64,000 bases of DNA from Manis javanica (Eukaryota > Chordata > Mammalia > Pholidota > Manidae), in NCBI RefSeq assembly GCF_040802235.1, contig NC_133166.1, positions 2,356,001-2,420,000 of the forward strand, read 5' to 3'. Positions 12,001 to 23,202 of the stretch are shown piece by piece. Both the position numbers and the translations under genes were made by a program. The notes beneath the pieces are model-generated. The model was given only the letters and a program-made list of their open reading frames with translations, made no database searches and was not told the origin of the DNA. The first letter of the stretch is position 1. Each line of letters starts with the position of its first letter.

Positions 12001-15000
12001 AGTCTAAATTCATAATTAATGAAATTAGAAAAAGAAGAACAAATGATGCCCAAAGCCAGTGGAAGGGGGGATGTAATAAAGATTAGAGCATAAATAAATA
12101 AAATTGAAAAGAATATACAATAGAAAGAATCAATGAAAGCAAAAGCTGGTTCTTTGAGAAAATAAACAAAATAGATAAACCCCTAGCCAGATTTATCAAG
12201 AAAAAGAGAGTCTACACACATAAACAGAATCAGAAGTGAGAAAGGAAAAATCACTATGGACATCAAAGAAATGCAAGAATTATTAAAGAGTACTATGAAA
12301 AATTATATATTAATGAACTGGATAATGTAGAAGAAATGGACAACTTTCTAGAAAAATACAACCTTCCAAGGTTGACCCAGGAAGAAACAGAAAATCTGAA
12401 CAGACCAATTATCATCAATGAAATTGAATTGGTAATCAAAATACTACCTTAGAATAAATCTCCTGGACCAGACGGCTTCACCACTGAATTTTATCAAACA
12501 TTTAGTGAAGACCAAATATCCATTCTCCTTAAAGTTTTCCAAAAAGTAGAAGAGGAGAGAATGCTTACAAACTCATTCTATGAGGCCAGCATCACTCTAA
12601 TACCAAAACAAGGCCAAGACACCATAAAAAAAGAAAATTATAGACCAATATCACTGATGAATAGAGATAAAAAATATTCAACAAAATATTAGAAAACTGA
12701 ATTCAAAAATACATCAAAAAGATCATCCATCACGATCAAGTAGAATTTATTCCAGGGATGCAAGGATGGTACAACATTCGAAAATGCATCAATGTCATCC
12801 ACCACATAAACAAAAAGAAGGATAAAAACCACATGATCATTTCCAGCAATGCTGAAGAAGTATTCAACAAAAATCAACATCCATTCATGATAAAAACTCT
12901 CAAAATGGGCATAGAGGGCATACCTCAACATAATAAAGGCCATATATGACAAACCCACAGCCAATGTCATACTTAACAGGGAGAAGCTGGTAGCTTTTCC
13001 TTTAAGATTGGCAACATCACAAGGATGCCCATTCTCTGCACTTTTATTCAACATAATTATGAAGGTCCTAGCACAGCAAACAGACGACACAAAGAAATAA
13101 AAGGTATCTAGATTGGTAAGGAAGAAGTTAAACTGTCATTGTTTGCAGATGACATGATATCATACATAATAAATCCTAAAGAATCCACTCCAAAACTACC
13201 AGATCTAATATCTGAATTCAGCAAAGTGGCAGGACACAAAATTAATACATAGAAATCTATTGCATTCCTATATAATAACAATGAACTAGTAGATAGAGAA
13301 ATCAGGAAAACAATTCCATTCACAGTTGCATAAAAAAATACCTAGGAATAAAGCTAATCAAGGAAGTGAAAGACCTATACTCTGAAAACTACAAGACACT
13401 CATGAGAGAAAGTAAAGAAGATACCAATAAATGGAAACACATCCCATGTTCATGGATAGGAAGAACTAATATTGTCAAAATGGCCATCCTGCCTAAAGCA
13501 ATCTACAGATTCAATGCGGTCCCTATCAAAATACCAATGGCATTCTTCAACAAACTAGAGCAAAGAGTTCTAAAATTCATATGGAACTACAGAAGACACC
13601 AAATAGACAAAGCAATCCTGAGAAGGAAGAATAAAGTGTGTGGGGGGGAATACACTCAGCAACTTCAAGCTCTACTACAGAGCCACATTAATCAAGACAA
13701 TTTGGTACTGGCACAAGAACAGAACCATAGACCAATGGAACAGGTTAGAGAGCCCTGATTTAAAGTCAACCATATATGGTAAATTAATACATAATAAAGG
13801 AACCACGGATGCACAATGGGGAAATGGCAGCCTCTCCAACAACTGGTGTTGGCAAAACTGGACAGCCACATGCAAGAGAATTAAACTGGATTACTGTCTA
13901 ACCCCATACACAAAAGTAAACTCGAAATGGATCAAAGACCTGAATGTAAGTCATGAAACGATAAAACTCTTAGAAGATAACATAGGCAAAAATCTCTTGA
14001 ATATAAACATAAGCAATTTTTTCCTGAACGCATCTCCTCAGGCAAGGAAAACAAAATAAAACTGAACAAATGGGACTACATCATGCTTAAAACTTCTGTA
14101 CAGAAAAAGACACTATCAGAAGAACAAAAAGGCATCCCTACAGTATGGGAGAATATATTTGTAAATGACATATCTGACAGGGGGTTAAAATTCAAAATAT
14201 ATAAAGAACTTGTATGCCTCAACAGCCAGAAAGCAAATAACCCTATTAAAAAATGGGTGGAGGATATGAACAGCCAATTCTCCAAAGAAGAAATTCAGAT
14301 GGCCAAGAGGCACATGAAAAGATGCTCCACATCACTACTTATCAGAGAAATGCAAATTAAAACCACAATGAGATGTCTTCTCACACCAGTTAGGATAGCC
14401 AACACAGAAAAGCATAGGAACAATAAGTGCTGGCGAGGATGCAGAGAAAGGGAAACACTCCTCCTACACTGCTGGTGGGAATGTAAGCTAGTTCAAACAT
14501 TATGCAAAGCAGTATGGAGGTTCCTCAAAAAACTAAGAATAGAAATACCATTTGACCCAGGAATTCCACTCCTAGGAATTTACCCTAAGAATGCAGTTTG
14601 CCTGTCTCAAAAAGACATATGCACCTTTATGTTTATTGCAGAACTATTTACAATAGCCAAGAAATTATAGCAATTTAAGTGTCCATCAGTAGATGAATGG
14701 ATAAAGAAGTTGTGGTATATATACAGAATGGAATATTATTCAGCCATAAGAAGAAAACAAATCCTACCATTTATAACAACATAGATGGAGCTAGAGGGCA
14801 TTATGCCCAGTGAAATAAGCAAAGCAGAGAAAGACAAGTACCAAATGATTTCAGTCATCTGTGACATAGAAGAACAAAGCAAAAACTGAAGGAACAAAAT
14901 TGCAGCAGACTCACAGAACCCAAGACTGGACTAATAGTTGCCAAAGGGAAAGGGACTGGGGGTGGATGGGTGGGAAGGGAGTGTGAAGGGTAATAAAGGG

Positions 15001-15205
15001 CATTACATTTAGCACACATAATATAGTTGGGGTCATGGGGAAGGCACTATAGCACAGAGAAGGGAAGTTGTGATTCTATAGCATCTTACTATGCTGATGG
15101 ACAGTGACTGTAATGGGGTGTGTGGTGTGGACTTGATAATGGGGGGAATCTAGTAACCACAATGTTGCTCAAGTAATTGTATATTAATGAAACCATAATT
15201 TAAAA
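9055..15205 (+). mobile_element. near full-length L1, old and inactive
   Basis: A LINE-1 on + of about 6.15 kb. The 5' UTR starts near 'ggattaaagatggtggcatg' and runs to about 10000. ORF1 remnants lie at about 10020-10800. ORF2 runs from about 11040 to 14700: endonuclease start (LNGNGLNAPIKRHRV, residues 20-34 of the frame at 11038), an 'agaatagatcatatactagg' stretch (RIDHIL) near 11665, the reverse transcriptase F-A-D-D motif at about 13144, and the C-terminal Cys-rich region near 14430. The 3' UTR ends in an A-rich tail at 15207. Many stops and frameshifts break every ORF, so it cannot move itself. Its 3' UTR is clearly related to that of the composite L1 at 17990-24076, but this copy carries no ERV tail and is more decayed. 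No convincing target-site duplication was found. Confidence 0.9.
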
Positions 15206-16206
15206 AATGCACCACAGGGATAAATCTAAGAACTAAAACTATAGAAGTCTTAGAAGAAAACTGAGCAAATCTTCATGTGTTTATGATAGGAAGTGATATT
15301 TCAAATAAGATGCCAAAGGAAAGGAAGAAGAAACGAAACAGAAGTTGGACTGTACTAAATTAAAAACTTTTGTACGTCAAAGGAGACCATCAAGAAAGTA
15401 TGAAGATAACTCAGAGAATGGAACAAAGTATTTGCAAGTCATGTATCTGATAAGAGAAATGTATCCAGAATAGAAATGATTTCTTATAATACAACAATAC
15501 AAAGACAAAAATGACTAATTAAGAGATGAGTCAAAACTTGAATGAGTATTTCTGCAAAGAAGATAAATAAATAGCCAATAATCACTTGAAAAGATGCCCA
15601 ACATCATTAGTCAATAGGAAAAGATAAAGTAAAATAACAGTATTATACCACTGCATACCTACTAAGAATGCTAAAATAAAAAAGACAGACAGTAACTTCT
15701 GGTGCTGATGACAAGGAAAAATTGGAATCCTAATACTTTGCTGGTGGTGTTGAAAATATCATAGCTAATTTGGAAGACAGTTTGGCAGTTCCTCAATGGA
15801 TCCACCATGTGACCTAACAATCTTACTCATGATTGATAAAAAGATACGCCCATACACAACATGAACAAGAATGGTCATAGCAGATTTGTTCGTAACTGCC
15901 AAAAAGTAGACACAATGAAATGTCCATCAGTTGATGAAAGGGTAAACATACAATGTTACATCCATATAAAGGAATATTATTTCACATTACAAAGGAATGA
16001 AGTAATGATGTGTGCTACAACATGGATAAAAAAGTTTATTTTAGCAAGGTTTTTTTGTACAGAATTATTTTGGTCTCAACATCCTGTCTCAGCTTCTTTT
16101 CTTCAGCACAGGGAGGGCAGTTCTCATATGGGAATTTTATCTTCTGTTTTCAGGAAGAAAAGGGTACTTCAGAGAGAACTTTTTTTTATCTGGTGGGGAT
16201 ATTTTT
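15206..16206 (+). repeat. paralogous block, copy 2, left part
   Basis: Counterpart of 3221-4206: the tail of an old L1 plus flanking sequence containing 'ttttcaggaagaaaagggta'. It is cut at 16206 by the composite retrotransposon and resumes at 24091. Its left edge coincides with the A-rich end of the + strand L1, so the original left boundary is lost. Confidence 0.75.
16193..16206. repeat. target-site duplication, left copy
   Basis: 'gtggggatattttt', 14 bp, matches 24077-24090 exactly. It flanks the whole L1-ERV composite and is followed by the poly(T) that is the complement of the element's poly(A) tail. Because the tail is also T, the right edge of this copy is ambiguous by a few bases. 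Confidence 0.85.
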
Positions 16207-16213
16207 TTTTTTT

Positions 16214-16513
16214 GAGAGGGCATCTCTCATATTTATTGATCAAATGGTTAACAACAATAAAATTCTGTATAGGGGACTCAATGCACAATCATTAATCAAC
16301 CCCAAGCCTAAATCTCAACAGTCTCCAATCTTCTGAAGTTCTTACATGGTGAACAAATTCTTACATAGTGAATAAGTTCTTACATAGTGAACAGTGCAAG
16401 GGCAGTCATGACAGAAACTTTCGGTTTTGATCACGCATTATGAACTATAAACAATCAGGTCAAATATGAATATTCATTTGATTTTTATACTTGATTTATA
16501 TGTGAATCCCACA
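16214..16513 (-). mobile_element. LTR U3-R fossil at the 3' end of the composite
   Basis: In the sense direction it begins TGTGGGATTC after an 'aaagggagaaa' polypurine tract (16514-16524). It ends about 14 nt after AATAAA, at 'gccctctc', directly followed by the poly(A). The U5 part is absent. A solo LTR of the same family at 25270-25669 carries the same 'caataaatatga' and 'gccctctc' and continues into U5, which places this end at the R/U5 boundary. It contains a short internal tandem repeat of 'ttcactatgtaagaa' type. Confidence 0.75.
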
Positions 16514-16524
16514 TTTCTCCCTTT

Positions 16525-16550
16525 ATTATTATTATTATTATTATTATTTT
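16525..16550. repeat. (TTA)n microsatellite
   Basis: Uninterrupted TTA (AAT on the sense strand of the composite) for about eight units, next to the ERV polypurine tract. Confidence 0.9.
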
Positions 16551-17115
16551 TTTTAAATAAAATGCTGAAGTGGTAGGTAGATGCAAGATAAAGGTAGTAA
16601 ACATAGTTTAGTGCTGTAAGAGGGCAAATGTAGATGATCAGGTGTGTGCCTATGGACTAAGTATTAATCCAAGCTAGACAAGGGCAACAAAACATCCATA
16701 GATGCAGATTTTTCTCAAAACAGGAGGCTGAGGTTCTAAGCCTCACCTCTGTTGATCCCCAATTTCTCACCTGATGGCCTGCGACTGTGCCTGTCTTAGG
16801 TTGTTCCTCCCTTGAGGAATCTTACCCGTCTCTGGCTAACCAGTCATCTTCCGGGGCCATACAGGGAAATGTAAAGTTCGTAAGTGAGAGAGAAGCAATA
16901 TTGTTTGAAAAGGTTAGCTTTTTACTTCTTTGCAAATTTATGCCCTGTGGCTTCTGTGCCCAGCATTTGTCTTGAGGTATCTTTACCACTTAGAAGAAAT
17001 ATGATACTTGGTAATTTCGATATGAGGCAGGAATTCTACTTAAGGGTTGTAATTAGGAAGGAAGAAGAAAAGTTAGAGAAGTAGCAGACAGAAGAAAACA
17101 TGGGATGATTGATTA

Positions 17116-17989
17116 TTACTTTGACATATCTTCTTGTAGAGTAACATAATCATGTATAGGTTTTAAACTACTAATTAAATTGTGCACACACATTAGCATA
17201 ATAGGAATACAGCTACATAACCAAAGCAGACCTACAATTACCAGCCATCTCCAGTGAAACAAAGAAAACCAGTTAGGCAACCTAGGCATTTGTGAAAACT
17301 TATCAATGATAGGATGGATATTGTCTAACTGAATTTGAATAGCTTGAGAAAAATCAGACAAATTAAAACAACACATTCCTGGGAACTGTTCACATCCCAT
17401 ATGTTCTTTTAACAGTAGATAGTCTATAGTTGCAAGATTTTGGAGCACTGCAACTTGCACTTCTCCTAAATCTTGGTTGAGTTCAGACCATATAGGTCCA
17501 GTCAAATTTGTTGTTTTATTGTATTCACAGGCCAGCTTAGATATCTCCTTCTTCATTCCAATGGCAAGTCCAGGAACTGGTGGGATGAATGCAGCTACAA
17601 CTGCAACAGTGCCAGGATCTTTGTTGAAGTTTTTTGATGATCATCTTCTGGAATGACTCTTCCAGAGAATGTTGATGTTGGAAGTTCTTCATATCGTATC
17701 TTAATTCATTTTCTGGGTAGCCAAATTAGGCTTTGATCCTCTGTATAAACACAAACAAACCCTTTGTCCACACTTTGATATGCCATTTATACCATTGTGA
17801 AGAACTTATTGGAGATCACCACACAGGAACTGCTTTTTTTTTTTAGAGAAAGGAATATTATCAGAAAAATGTATTTCCATGGCTGATCATCTGACACTCT
17901 TTAAATGATCAAAATTAAGGATATTTTAACCATGCATTAATTGTTGATCCACAGTTAGTTTTATCCTATCAGGGAGTAATCCCCCTTTC
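17116..17989 (-). pseudogene. ERV env fossil (transmembrane subunit), class II / alpharetrovirus-like
   Basis: Part of a broken endogenous retrovirus carried inside the composite. An open stretch of 146 residues (17556 to 17116) reads as an envelope TM subunit. It has a leucine-rich LQN region near 38-50, the CX6CC motif at Cys55 and Cys62-Cys63 within MGCEQFPGMCCFNLSD, a hydrophobic membrane span at about 104-124 and a short tail. The 'GMCCFNLSD' wording is like avian leukosis-type TM, from memory. N-glycosylation sequons occur at 13, 17 and 65. Gag, protease, polymerase and most of the surface subunit are absent, and the upstream part to about 17989 is only tentatively ERV. It is a fossil and there is no sign that the host uses it. 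Confidence 0.7.
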
Positions 17990-18334
17990 CTTTATTTTGT
18001 TTTTATTATCATTAATCTACAATTACATGAAGAATATTATGTTTACTAGGCTCTCCCCTATACCAGGTCCCCCCCACAAAACCCTTTACAGTCGCTGTCC
18101 ATCAGCATAGCAAAATGTTGTAGAATCACTACTTGTCTTCTCTGTGTTGTACTGCCCTCCCCTTTCTCCCCCCTCCATTATGAATGTTAATAATAATACC
18201 CCCTTTCTTCTTCCCCCCCCTTACCCTCCCTACCCACCCATCCTCCCCATTCCCTTTCCCTTTGGTACCTGTTAGTCCATTCTTGGGTTCTGTGATTCTG
18301 CTGCTATTTTGTTCCTTCAGTTTTTCCTCTGTTC

Positions 18335-21300
18335 TTATACTCCACAGATAAGGGAAATCATTTGGTATTTCTCTTTCTCTGCTTGGCTTATTTCACTGAG
18401 CATAATACCCTCTAGCTCCATCCATGTTGTTGCAAATGGTAGGATTTGTTTTCTTCTTATGGCTGAGTAATATTCCATTGTATATATGTACCAGATCTTC
18501 TTTATACATTCATCTACTGATGGACACTTAGGTCGCTTGCAATTCTTGGCTATTGTAAATAGTGCTGCGATAAACATAGGGGTGCATCTGTCTTTTTCAA
18601 ACTTGAGTGCTGCATTCTTAGGGTAAATTCCTAGGAGTGGAATTCCTGGGTCAAATGCTAAGTCTTTTTTGAGCATTTTGATGAACCTCCATATTGCTTT
18701 CCACAATGGTTGAACAAATTTACATTCCCACGAGCAGTGTAGGAGGGTTCCCCTTTCTCCACAACCTCGCCAACATTTGTTGTTGTTTGTCTTTTGGATG
18801 ATAGCCATCCTTACTGGTGTGAGGTGATACCTCATTGTGGTTTTAATTTGCATTTCTCTGATAATAAGCGATGTGGAGCATCTTTTCATGCATCTGTTGG
18901 CCATCTGTATTTCTTTTTTGGAGAACTGTCTGTTCAGTTCCTCTGCCCATTTTTTAATTGGATTATTTGTTTTTTGTTTGTTGAGGTGGGTGAGCTCTTT
19001 ATATATTTTGGACATCAAGCCTTTATCAGATCTGTCATTTACAAATATATTTTCCCATACTGTAGGGTACCTTTTTGTTCTATTGATGATGTCTTTTGCT
19101 CTACAGAAGCTTTTCAGCTTAATATAGTCCCACTTGTTCATTTTTGCTGTTGTTTTCCTTGCCCGGGGAGATATGTTCAAGAAGAGGTCACTCATGTTTA
19201 TGTCTAAGAGGTTTTTGCCTATGTTTTTTTCCAAGAGTTTAATGGTTTCATGACTTACATTCAAGTCTTTGATCCATTTTGAATTTACTTTTGTGTATGG
19301 GGTTAGACAGTGGTCCAGTTTCATTCTCCTACATGTAGCCATCTAGTTTTGCCAGCACCATCTGTGGAAGAGACTGTCATTTTGCCATTGTATGTCCATG
19401 GCTCCTTTATCAAATATTAATTGACCATATATGTTTGGGTTAATGTCTGGAGTCTCTAATCTGTTCCACTGGTCTGTGGCTCTATTCTCGTGCCAGTACC
19501 AAATTGTCTTGATTACTATGGCTTTGTAGTAGAGCTTGAAGTTGGGGAGTGAGATTCCCCCTACTTTATTCTTCCTTCTCAGGATTGCTTTGGCTATTTG
19601 GGGTCTTTGGTGTTTCCGTATGAATTTTTGAATTATTTGTTCCAGTTCATTGAAGAATGTTGTTGGTAATTTGATAGGAATTGCATCAAATCTGTGTATT
19701 GCTTTGGGCAGGATGGCCATTTTGATGATATTAATTCTTCCTAGCCATGAGCATTGCATGAGTTTCCATTTGTTAGTGTCCCCGTTAATTTCTCTTAAGA
19801 ATGACTTGTAGTTTTCAGGGTATAGGTCTTTCACTTCTTTGGTTAGGATTATTCCTAGGTATTTTATTCTTTTTGATGCAGTTGTGAATGGAATTGTTTT
19901 CCTGATTTCTCTTTCTATTGGTTCATTGTTAGTGTATAGGAAAGCTACAGATTTCTGTGTGTTAATTTTGTATCCTGCAACTTCGCTGTATTCTGATATC
20001 AGTTCTAGTAGTTTTGGAGTGGAGTCTTTAGGGTTTTTTATGTACAGTATCATATCATCTGCAAATAGTGACAGTTTAACTTCTTCTTTACCAATCTGGA
20101 TTCCTTCTATTTCTTTGTTTTGTCTGATTGCCGTGGCTAGGATCTCCAGTACTATATTAAATAACAGTGGGGAGAGTGGGCATCCTTGTCTGGTTCCCGA
20201 TCTCAGAGGAAATGCTTTCAGCTTCTCGCTGTTCAGTATGATGTTGGCTGTGGGTTTATCATATACGGCCTTTATTATGTTGAGGTACTTGCCCTCTCTA
20301 CCCCTTTTGCTGAGAGTTTTTATCATGAATGAATGTTGAATTTTATGAAATTCTTTTTCAGCATGTATGGAGATGATCATGTGGAATTTGTCTTTCTTTT
20401 TGTTGATGTGGTGGATGATGTTGATGGATTTTCGAATGTTGTGCCATGCTTGCATCCCTGGGATGAATCCCACTTGGTCATGGTGTATGATCCTTTTGAT
20501 ATATTTTTGAATTCGGTTTGCTAATATTTTATTGAGTATTTTTACATCTACACTTATCAGGGATATTGGTCTGTAATTTTCTGTTTTGGTGAGGTCTTTG
20601 CCTGGTTTTGGTATTAGGGTGATGTTGGCTTCATAGAATGAGCTTGGGAGTATTCCCTCTTCTTCTATTTTTTGCAACACTTTAAGGAGAATGGGTATTA
20701 TGTCTTCTCTGTGTGTCTGATAAAATTCTGAGGTAAATCCATCTGGCCCGGGGTTTTGTTCTTGGGTAGTTTTTTGATTACCATTTCAATTTCTTTGCTC
20801 TTAATTGGTTTGCTTAACTTTTGTGTTTCTTCCTTGGTCAGTCTTGGAACGTTGTATTTTTCTTGGAAGTTGTCCATTTCTTCTAGGTTTTCCAGCTTGT
20901 TGGCATATAGGTTTTCATAGTAGTCTTTAATAATTCTTTGTATTTCTGTGGAGTCTGTCGTGATTTTTCCGTTCTCATTTCTGATTCTGTTGATTTTTGT
21001 TGATTCTCTTTTTCTCTTAATAAGTCTGGCTAGAGGCTTATCTATTTTGTTTATTTTCTCAAAGAACCAGCTCTTAGTTTCATTGATTTTTGCTCATCTT
21101 TTATTCTTCTCAATTTTGTTTATTTCTTATCTTTATTATGTCCCTCCTTCTGCTGACTTTAGGCCTCATTTTTTTCTTTTCCAAGTTTCAATAATTGTGA
21201 TGTTAGACTATTCATTTGGGATTGTTCTTCCTTCTTTAAGTGTGCCTGGATTGCTATATACTTTCTTCTTAAGACTGCTTTTGCTGTGTCCCACAGAAGG

Positions 21301-22226
21301 TGGGGCTTTGTGTTGTTGTTGTCATTTGTTTCTATATATTCCTTGATCTCTCTTTTGATTTGTTTATTGATCCATTGATTATTTAGAAGCATGTTGTTAA
21401 GCCTCCATGTGTTTGTGAGCCTTTTTGTTTTCTTTGTAGAATTTATTTCTAGTTTTATACCTTTGTGCTCTGAAAAGTTGGTTGGTAGAATTTCAATATT
21501 TTGGAATATACTGAGACTCCTTTTGTGGGCTAGTATGTGGTTTATTCTGGAGAATGTTCCATGTGCACTTGAGAAGAATGTATATCCTGTTGCTTTTGGA
21601 TGTAGAGTTCTATAGATGTATATTACGTCCATCTGTTCTACTGTGTTGTTCAGTGCCTCTTTGACCTTACTTATTTTCTGCCTGGTGGATCTATCCTTTG
21701 GGGTGAGTGGCATGTTGAAGTCTCCTAAAATGAATGCATTGCAGTCTATTTCCCCCTTTAGTTCTGTTAGTATTTGTTTCACATATGCTGGTGCTCCTGT
21801 GTTGGGTGCATATATATTTAGAATGGTTATATTCTCTTGTTGGATTGAGCCATTTATCATTATGTAGTGTCCTTCTTTACCTCTTGTTACTTTCTTTGTT
21901 TTGAAGTCTATTTTGTCTGATATTAGTACTGCAACCCCTGCTTTCTTCTCGCTGTTGTTTGCCTGAAATATGTTTTTCCATCCCTTGACTTTTAGTCTGT
22001 GTATGTTTTTGGGTTTGAGGTGAGTTTCTTGTAAGCAACATATAGATGGGTCTTGCTTTTTTATCCATTCTATTACTCTATGTCTTTTGATTGGTGCATT
22101 AAATCCTTTTACATTTAGGGTGACTATTGAAAGATATGTAGTTACTGCCATTGCAGGCTTTAAATTCGTGGTTACCAAAGGTTCAAGGTTAGTCTTGTTA
22201 GTACCTTCCTGCCTAACATGGCTCAC
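18335..22226 (-). pseudogene. L1 ORF2 (endonuclease / reverse transcriptase), disrupted
   Basis: Three large open pieces. 22226-21159 is the AP endonuclease-like domain (LQETHLKPKNIHRLKVKGW and GDFNMPL). The catalytic-loop motif reads SRINHILA, where the usual SRIDHIL has Asp, and the older L1 in this window keeps Asp. 20680-19343 is the reverse transcriptase with GFIPGMQAW, a [13 protein letters not shown] block and an intact FADD at about 20050-20062. 19342-18335 is the C-terminal domain with CX3CX7HX4C (CWRGC, LLH, SWEC) at about 18725-18775. Between the first two pieces, 21158-20681, are several disruptions. A single TAG in place of a tryptophan codon (Q-N-stop-M-A-T-C) separates the second and third. 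It is too damaged for activity. Confidence 0.85.
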
Positions 22227-22401
22227 TTATTGAGCTGTTATATACATTGTCTGGAGATTCTTTTCTTCTCTCCCTTCTTATTCCTCCTCCTCCATTCTTC
22301 ATATGTTGGTGTTTTGTTCTGTGCTCTTTTTGGGAGTGCTCCCATCTAGAGCAGTCCCTCTAAGATGCCCTGTAGAGGTGGTTTGTGGGAGGCAAATTCC
22401 C

Positions 22402-23202
22402 TCAACTTTTGCTTGTCTCAGAATTGTTTAATACCTCCATCATATTGAAATGATAATCTAGCTGGATACAGTTCCTTGGTTCAAGGCCCTTCTTTTTCAT
22501 TGCATTAAATATATCATGCCATTCTATTCTGGCCTGTAACGTTTCTGTTGATAAGTCTGATGAGAGCCTGATGGGTTTTCCTTTATAGGTGACCTTTTTC
22601 TCTCTAGCTGCCTTTAAAACTCTTTCCTTGTCCTTGAACTTTGCCATTTTAATTATTATGTGTCTTGGTGTTGTCCTCCTTGGGTCCTTTCTGTTGGGAG
22701 TTCTGTGTATTTCCATGGTCTGTGTGATTATTTCCACCCCCAGTTTGGGGAAGTTTTCAACAATTATTTCTTCAAAGACACTTTCTATCCCTTTTTCTCT
22801 CTCTTCTTCTTCTGGTACCCCTATAATACGGATATTGTTCCTTTTGGATTGGTCACACAGTTCTCTTAATATTGGTTCATTCCTGGAGATCCTTTTATCT
22901 CTCTCTATGTCAGCTCCTATGCCTTCCTGTTCTCTGGTTTCTATTCCATCAATGGCCTCTTGCATCTTTTCCATTCTCTTTATAAATCCTTCCAGAGTTT
23001 GTTTCACTTCTATAATCTCCTTCCTGGCATCTGTGATCTCCCTCTGGACTTCATCCCTTAGCCCTTGCATATTTCTCTGCATCTGTGTCAGCATGTTTAT
23101 GATTTTTATTTTGAATTCTTTTTCAGGAAGACTGGTTACATCTGTCTCTTTCTCTGTTGTTGTCTCTGTGATCTTAGTTTGCCTCTAATTTTGCCTTTTC
23201 AT
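22402..23202 (-). pseudogene. L1 ORF1 (RNA-binding chaperone), nearly intact
   Basis: Trimeric nucleic-acid chaperone of L1. The natural start appears to be at 23202 (MKRQN), with a TAG at codon 6; from the next Met at 23094 the frame is open for 230 residues. A coiled coil (MQRNMQGLRDEVQREITD and on) is followed by the RRM-like block (NIRIIGVPEEEER, GIESVFEEIIVENFP) and the C-terminal domain (RTTPRHIIIKMAKFKDKERV). With only the early stop seen, it is the best preserved reading frame of the element. Confidence 0.8.

Noticed and set aside
9040-15215. Target-site duplication around the + strand L1
   Set aside because: 'gaaagtccaggag' and 'aaaatgcaccacaggg' share only scattered bases; no convincing direct repeat.
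18794-21346. Long + strand open frames
   Set aside because: They are antisense shadows of L1 ORF2.
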